This document shows, in pieces, positions 24,102 through 26,419 of a DNA stretch of 26,419 nucleotides (the stretch's first letter is position 1; every line of letters begins with the position of its first letter). The DNA is taken from positions 1 through 26,419 of the forward strand of contig CAJTWQ010000022.1 in NCBI GenBank assembly GCA_910579835.1. Direction: 5' to 3'. The stretch comes from an uncultured Ruminococcus sp. (GTDB lineage: Bacteria > Bacillota > Clostridia > Oscillospirales > Ruminococcaceae). The notes under the pieces were generated by a model, which saw only the letters and a list, made by a program, of their open reading frames with translations, had not been told where the DNA came from and made no database searches. The position numbers were made by a program, and so were the translations under genes.

Positions 24102-25676
24102 TCATCCTAAAGGACGCATTGTGGGGAACAAGAGAACGTCTCTGATAGACGGACTGTCTGTAAGAAGCATTACAAGTCTGTCAAGACCAAAGCCGAGACC
24201 GCCCGTAGGGGGAAGTCCGTATTCAAGAGCAGTAACGAAATCCTCATCTACCTCGGCGTTTGCACCTTGCGCCCGCTTTGCTTCAACTTGCTTTACAAAC
24301 CGCTCTTTCTGATCGATAGGATCGTTAAGCTCCGAGAACGCATTGCCCATTTCACGGCAGTACATGAAATATTCAAAGCGCTCTGTAAACGCCGGATCAG
24401 AAGGCTTTCTCTTTGCAAGAGGAGAATTCTCAACAGGATAGTCATATATAATAGTAGGCTGAATCAGCTTATCTTCAACAAAGGCGTCAAAAAATGCGAT
24501 CAGAACATGTCCCTTAGTTGCCTTTTCTCCCTCTTCAACCTCAACGCCCTTTTCCTTGGCACATGCTCTGGCGGCGGTATCGTCTTCCCAGCTGTTGTAA
24601 TCTACTCCGGCATATTTCTTGACAGCCTCAACCATTGTGAGCCTTTCCCATGGACTTTCCATATCAATTTCAACGCCCTGATAAGTGATCTTAGCTGTTC
24701 CGCAAACATTTCTTGCAATAGTTCTGTACATATTTTCAATAAGATCCATCATGCCAATATAATCGGTATATGCCTGATACATTTCAACAGAAGTAAACTC
24801 CGGATTATGAGATGTATCCATACCCTCGTTTCTGAAAATACGTCCGACCTCATAGACCTTTTCAAAGCCGCCTACAATAAGACGCTTAAGATAAAGCTCC
24901 GTTTCGATGCGAAGGTACATATCCATATCGAGCGTATTATGATGAGTAACAAAAGGACGGGCAGCCGCTCCGATCTCAAGAGTGTGAAGCACCGGAGTAT
25001 CAACCTCGATATAGCCAAGATTGTCAAGGTAGTTTCTTATTTCGGCAATAATACGGCTTCTCTTGACAAAAGTCTCCTTTACATCCGGATTTACTATAAG
25101 GTCAACATAACGCTGACGATATCGCATATCCTGATCCTTCAGACCGTGCCATTTTTCAGGCAGCGGCAGAAGCGATTTGGACAAGAGTACGATATTTTTA
25201 GCATGAACAGAAATCTCACCCTTTTTCGTTCTGAAAACAAAGCCTTCAACGCCAATAATATCGCCTATATCCCACTTTTTTTTGAACTCCTTGAACAAAT
25301 CTGAACCTACATCGTTAGAACGGACATAGACCTGAATTCTGTCAGAGCCGTCACGGATATCAATAAAATTAGCCTTACCCATGTCACGCCAGCTCATAAT
25401 GCGTCCGGCAACACGGACAATCTTCTCATTAAGAGCCTCTATAGCTGCTTTAACCTTTTCCTCATCGTCACCGGCCTCAGCAAGAGCCGCAGCTTCCTTC
25501 GCCTCGTATTCAGCCTTATAATCAGCCGAATGACCTGTTACATCAAATTTTGTAATCTGATATGGATCCTTTCCAGCCTCTCTAAGAGCGGCAAGCTTGT
25601 CAAGACGATCCTTTTTAAGAATATTTATATCGACCTCAGTGGCTTCGCCTGCGGTAGCAATGTTTTCTTCGCTCAT
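24102..25676 (-). CDS. lysS: Lysyl-tRNA synthetase, class II
   Basis: This is a cytoplasmic enzyme of 524 residues that joins lysine to tRNA-Lys using ATP. The N-terminal OB-fold anticodon-binding domain is at about 60-165 (VAGRIMSWRDMGKANFIDIRDG). The class II core follows, with motif 2 (FRNEGMDTSHNPEFTSVE) and motif 3 (GLGFGLDRLVMLLTDSPSIRDVLLFP). Length is slightly above the usual ~490-505 because of a short N-terminal extension. Two ATGs lie two codons apart; the ribosome site AAAGGA is 9 nt before the second (25676) but only 3-4 nt before the first (25682), so the second is preferred. It lies 62 bp after greA, a common Firmicute order. Confidence 0.97.
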   Translation of the reverse strand: MSEENIATAGEATEVDINILKKDRLDKLAALREAGKDPYQITKFDVTGHSADYKAEYEAKEAAALAEAGDDEEKVKAAIEALNEKIVRVAGRIMSWRDMGKANFIDIRDGSDRIQVYVRSNDVGSDLFKEFKKKWDIGDIIGVEGFVFRTKKGEISVHAKNIVLLSKSLLPLPEKWHGLKDQDMRYRQRYVDLIVNPDVKETFVKRSRIIAEIRNYLDNLGYIEVDTPVLHTLEIGAAARPFVTHHNTLDMDMYLRIETELYLKRLIVGGFEKVYEVGRIFRNEGMDTSHNPEFTSVEMYQAYTDYIGMMDLIENMYRTIARNVCGTAKITYQGVEIDMESPWERLTMVEAVKKYAGVDYNSWEDDTAARACAKEKGVEVEEGEKATKGHVLIAFFDAFVEDKLIQPTIIYDYPVENSPLAKRKPSDPAFTERFEYFMYCREMGNAFSELNDPIDQKERFVKQVEAKRAQGANAEVDEDFVTALEYGLPPTGGLGFGLDRLVMLLTDSPSIRDVLLFPTMRPLG

Positions 25677-25738
25677 ATTCATACTTCCTTTCTATATCGG
25701 CAGATTGCGGGACACTCTGTCCTCCCCTTTCCAAAACA

Positions 25739-26209
25739 TTATTTGGATATTTCCAAAATTTCAAATCTCAGCTCGCCTGCCGGAGCCTCGACAATAAAAA
25801 CATCACCAACTTTTTTCTTCATCGCCGCTTTTCCGATCGGAGATTCATCGGAGATTTTTCCCTCTCTTACATTAGCGTGATTCGTTCCTACAATGGTAAA
25901 TGTCTCGACTTTTCCGTTATCAATACGTTTAATCGTTATCTTAGAGCTCATTCCTACCTCATCAACAGAAATATTGGAATCCTCCACGATCTCTGCATTA
26001 TCAATAGTATACTGAAGCTCGGAAATATGAGCTTCAAGTATAGCCTGTTCATTTTTTGCTTCATCGTATTCGGCATTTTCAGAAAGGTCACCGTAAGAAC
26101 GCGCCACCTTCAGTCTTTCGGCAACCTCCTTACGTCTATTAATTTTAAGGTCGTCAAGCTCGGCTACAAGCTTTTCATAGCTGTCTCTGGACATTTTTTT
26201 CAAAGCCAT
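25739..26209 (-). CDS. greA: Transcription elongation factor GreA
   Basis: This 156-residue protein rescues backtracked RNA polymerase by stimulating cleavage of the nascent RNA in the active site. The N-terminal coiled coil (1-75) carries the acidic tip with the family motif GDLSENAEYDEAKN. The C-terminal part is the FKBP-like domain (NHANVREGKISDESPIGKAAMKKKVGD). Length is normal. AAGGAG precedes the ATG, and a full consensus promoter lies 38-66 bp upstream. It is the first gene of the operon with lysS. Confidence 0.97.
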   Translation of the reverse strand: MALKKMSRDSYEKLVAELDDLKINRRKEVAERLKVARSYGDLSENAEYDEAKNEQAILEAHISELQYTIDNAEIVEDSNISVDEVGMSSKITIKRIDNGKVETFTIVGTNHANVREGKISDESPIGKAAMKKKVGDVFIVEAPAGELRFEILEISK

Positions 26210-26246
26210 TTATATGCACTCCTTACATAATTTACATGTAATTTTT

Positions 26247-26275
26247 ATTATAATATATTTTTCCTATCTTGTCAA
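26247..26275 (-). promoter_or_regulatory. Sigma-A promoter of the greA-lysS operon
   Basis: On the minus strand there is TTGACA (26275-26270), a 17-bp spacer and TATAAT (26252-26247), a full consensus match. Confidence 0.9.
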
Positions 26276-26360
26276 GTTTTTTTTAAGGTTGTTTGCCCAA
26301 AAGCTGTAGTGCTACAATAGATATTGGACAGAAGAGAAAGAAAAGCTGAATTTAAATCAT

Positions 26361-26419
26361 AAAACGATAACCTCTAAAAGAAAACGTTAGCCTTTAAAAA
26401 TAAAACGATTACTTGCTAT
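26361..26419. repeat. Phased short direct repeat at the right edge
   Basis: Three units start with AAAACG(A/T)TA at 26361, 26381 and 26402, spaced 20 and 21 bp. The first two agree over most of the unit (…CCTCTAAAAG and …CCTTTAAAAA). The third is cut by the window edge. Two helical turns of spacing suggests protein sites on one DNA face. No gene is seen in 26276-26419. Confidence 0.5.

Noticed and set aside
24267..25304. 345-codon open frame on the plus strand
   Set aside because: It lies fully antisense to lysS, has no ribosome site or family motif, and mirrors the synthetase codons.
26361..26419. CRISPR array
   Set aside because: The units are 20-21 bp and the repeated part is most of each unit, with no unique spacers of about 30 bp and no cas gene in the window.

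Overview
The window looks like chromosome of a fibre-degrading, Gram-positive anaerobe of the Ruminococcaceae, close to cellulosome-forming Ruminococcus (R. flavefaciens type). The reasons are three secreted proteins with type I dockerins, one of them a xylanase/esterase with CBM22 modules; Thr-rich linkers; low-to-moderate GC; near-perfect sigma-A promoters (TTGACA-17-TATAAT type); and strong AGGAGG ribosome binding sites. The genus assignment is inference from these traits, not from a database match.

Layout. (1) 1-2142, minus: a two-gene cellulosomal unit. A trypsin-fold serine protease with an N-terminal dockerin is followed 18 bp later by a secreted dockerin protein of unknown function that runs off the left edge. 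(2) 2394-3164, plus: pduL, a phosphotransacylase, with its own promoter and terminator. (3) 3144-4520, minus: a decayed Tn4451-like mobile element holding an internally deleted large serine recombinase, a tnpW-like small gene with a CTG in place of its start codon, and a frameshifted truncated gene. It abuts (4) 4521-7277, plus: an S8 subtilase whose N-terminal part is missing. (5) 7544-8803, minus: a lipoprotein gene with an operator-like palindrome at its promoter. (6) 8934-10693, minus: a unit encoding a small membrane protein, cyclophilin and endonuclease IV, with a clear terminator. (7) 10709-12995, minus: a sodium:neurotransmitter-symporter family protein and a zinc-ribbon membrane protein. 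(8) 13037-15025, plus: a small membrane protein plus a site-2 metalloprotease, then a zinc-ribbon single-pass protein with its own promoter. (9) 15181-17634, plus: an ECF sigma factor and its probable anti-sigma partner behind a long leader that contains a fold-back repeat. (10) 17681-19612, minus: an AraC-type and a membrane-bound XRE-type regulator. (11) 19750-19893: a MITE-like inverted repeat. (12) 19965-22868, minus: a 967-residue GH11-CBM22-dockerin-CBM22-CE4 enzyme. (13) 23172-26275, minus: greA, lysS and a coiled-coil membrane protein, in one operon. (14) The right edge holds a phased short repeat.

How it fits together. The xylanase/esterase, the dockerin protease and the dockerin protein of unknown function would all be exported and attach to cohesins, and their first dockerin repeats share the same RLNDAV core. 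No scaffoldin is in this window. The rest is housekeeping (greA-lysS, nfo, ppiB, pduL) and regulation. The most interesting parts are the dockerin protease pair, the decayed element/protease junction, the sigma-factor leader and the operator-like sites. I do not see a clear defence or other complete unknown system.
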